64,000 bases of DNA, from positions 372,001 to 436,000 of the forward strand of contig JACKLZ010000001.1 in the NCBI GenBank assembly GCA_024235675.1. The letters run 5' to 3'. The notes under the pieces are model-generated. The model searched no databases. It was not told the DNA's origin and saw only the letters and a list, made by a program, of their open reading frames with translations. Made by a program: the position numbers and the translations under genes. Origin of the DNA: Zoogloeaceae bacterium. GTDB lineage: Bacteria > Pseudomonadota > Gammaproteobacteria > Burkholderiales > Rhodocyclaceae. Of the stretch, positions 63,538 through 64,000 are shown piece after piece (position 1 is the stretch's first letter; the number at the start of each line of letters is the position of its first letter).

Positions 63538-64000
63538 TTGACCTTGACTGGATCGGGTTGATTGATAACGCAGCGGAAACTCTGGTCCGAGAACGGTGAG
63601 CGCATTGTCTGCACTTCGCCCGACACCATTTCTTGTTTCCATTGAATGATTGCCGGGTTCTCGTGATGCCGGTCGACGTGAGGGAATCCGCCGAAGTGGA
63701 TGCCCTCGTTCATGGGAAATCCGCGATACACCTTTTCGGTACCAGTTTGCGGCCCTTTCGGATTGTGCGTCTCCGTCATGGCCTGGTAGGCATCCGGCGC
63801 ATACCAATCGTTCACCCAATCGAACCCGTCACCAATGAGATCGTACAGGCCGAGCTTGGAAGGCGCGAAGTTGCCGATCGGGTAAAGAATCCCTTTGCCG
63901 ATCAGCTTGCGCTTCTGCTCATGCGTCGGGTAGTTGCGCCCCTCTTCAATCAGCCCCGTATCGGTCGGATAAGGCTCATGGTAGGTTTTACGCCCCGCGC
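63534..64000 (-). CDS. SUMF1 / formylglycine-generating enzyme-like protein (C-terminal part, gene continues past the window)
   Basis: The last 155 residues of a protein read on the minus strand; the 5' end is outside the window. The segment NYPTHEQKRKLIGKGILYPIG, then FAPSKLGLYDLIGDGFDWVNDWY, followed by RGFPMNEG and FRCVI, fits the C-terminal core of the SUMF1/FGE fold, where a G-x-WEWxxDWY motif is usual. SUMF1-type proteins are frequent in T6SS loci (for example TagR-like proteins), but whether this one is a regulator, an immunity protein or an effector partner cannot be told from the fragment. Confidence 0.8.
   Translation of the reverse strand, partial: AGRKTYHEPYPTDTGLIEEGRNYPTHEQKRKLIGKGILYPIGNFAPSKLGLYDLIGDGFDWVNDWYAPDAYQAMTETHNPKGPQTGTEKVYRGFPMNEGIHFGGFPHVDRHHENPAIIQWKQEMVSGEVQTMRSPFSDQSFRCVINQPDPVKVN

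Overview
The window looks like a chromosomal segment of a high-GC betaproteobacterium, most likely Rhodocyclales (Azoarcus/Thauera-type). The evidence is the hpnC-hpnD-hpnE squalene genes, the tig-clpP-clpX-lon-hupB-tRNA-Val-tRNA-Asp-ppiD order with fabI convergent to it, and the style of the type VI secretion genes. The taxonomic call is an inference from gene content.

Bases 1-25450 are ordinary core genome. In order they hold: the end of an ABC ATPase gene; hpnE/D/C (squalene synthesis) on the minus strand; tRNA-Leu(UAG); an HDOD protein; the stress trio SpoVR/YeaH/PrkA; on the plus strand the protein quality-control cluster tig, clpP, clpX, lon, hupB, two tRNAs and ppiD; fabI on the minus strand; a peptide-type ABC importer (binding protein plus two permeases, no ATPase); and a membrane-anchored zinc-ribbon/trypsin-like protease.

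Bases 25450-35570 are a rearranged accessory region read on the minus strand. A vgrG-linked effector (34096-35568) is followed by an array of immunity-like genes: two of type A (315 aa), four complete copies of type B (385-387 aa) and a cut fifth copy. The genes are separated by REP palindromes whose GTAG heads supply most of the stop codons. Two of the B genes come from a recent exact 1198-bp tandem duplication. A second, broken copy of the toxin domain lies inside the array. The array ends at an IS3-family element (25566-26849) without a target-site duplication, with a cut immunity gene on one side and a toxin-domain remnant on the other, so an IS-linked deletion is likely.

Bases 35570-64000 carry a type VI secretion system. 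One arm (minus strand) is tssJ-tssK-tssL-vgrG1-effector. The divergent arm is a TPR lipoprotein, tssB, tssC, hcp, tssE, tssF, tssG, tssH(clpV), a Tae4-like protein that has lost its catalytic residues, vgrG2, a DUF4123 adaptor, a VasX-like membrane effector, a DUF6708-like putative immunity protein, a truncated third vgrG copied from vgrG2, a 693-aa effector candidate of unknown activity, and a convergent SUMF1-type gene that runs off the window. tssM, tssA and a PAAR gene are not present here. REP elements also sit in frame inside the vgrG genes, which suggests that repeats take part in reshuffling the spike/effector cassettes.
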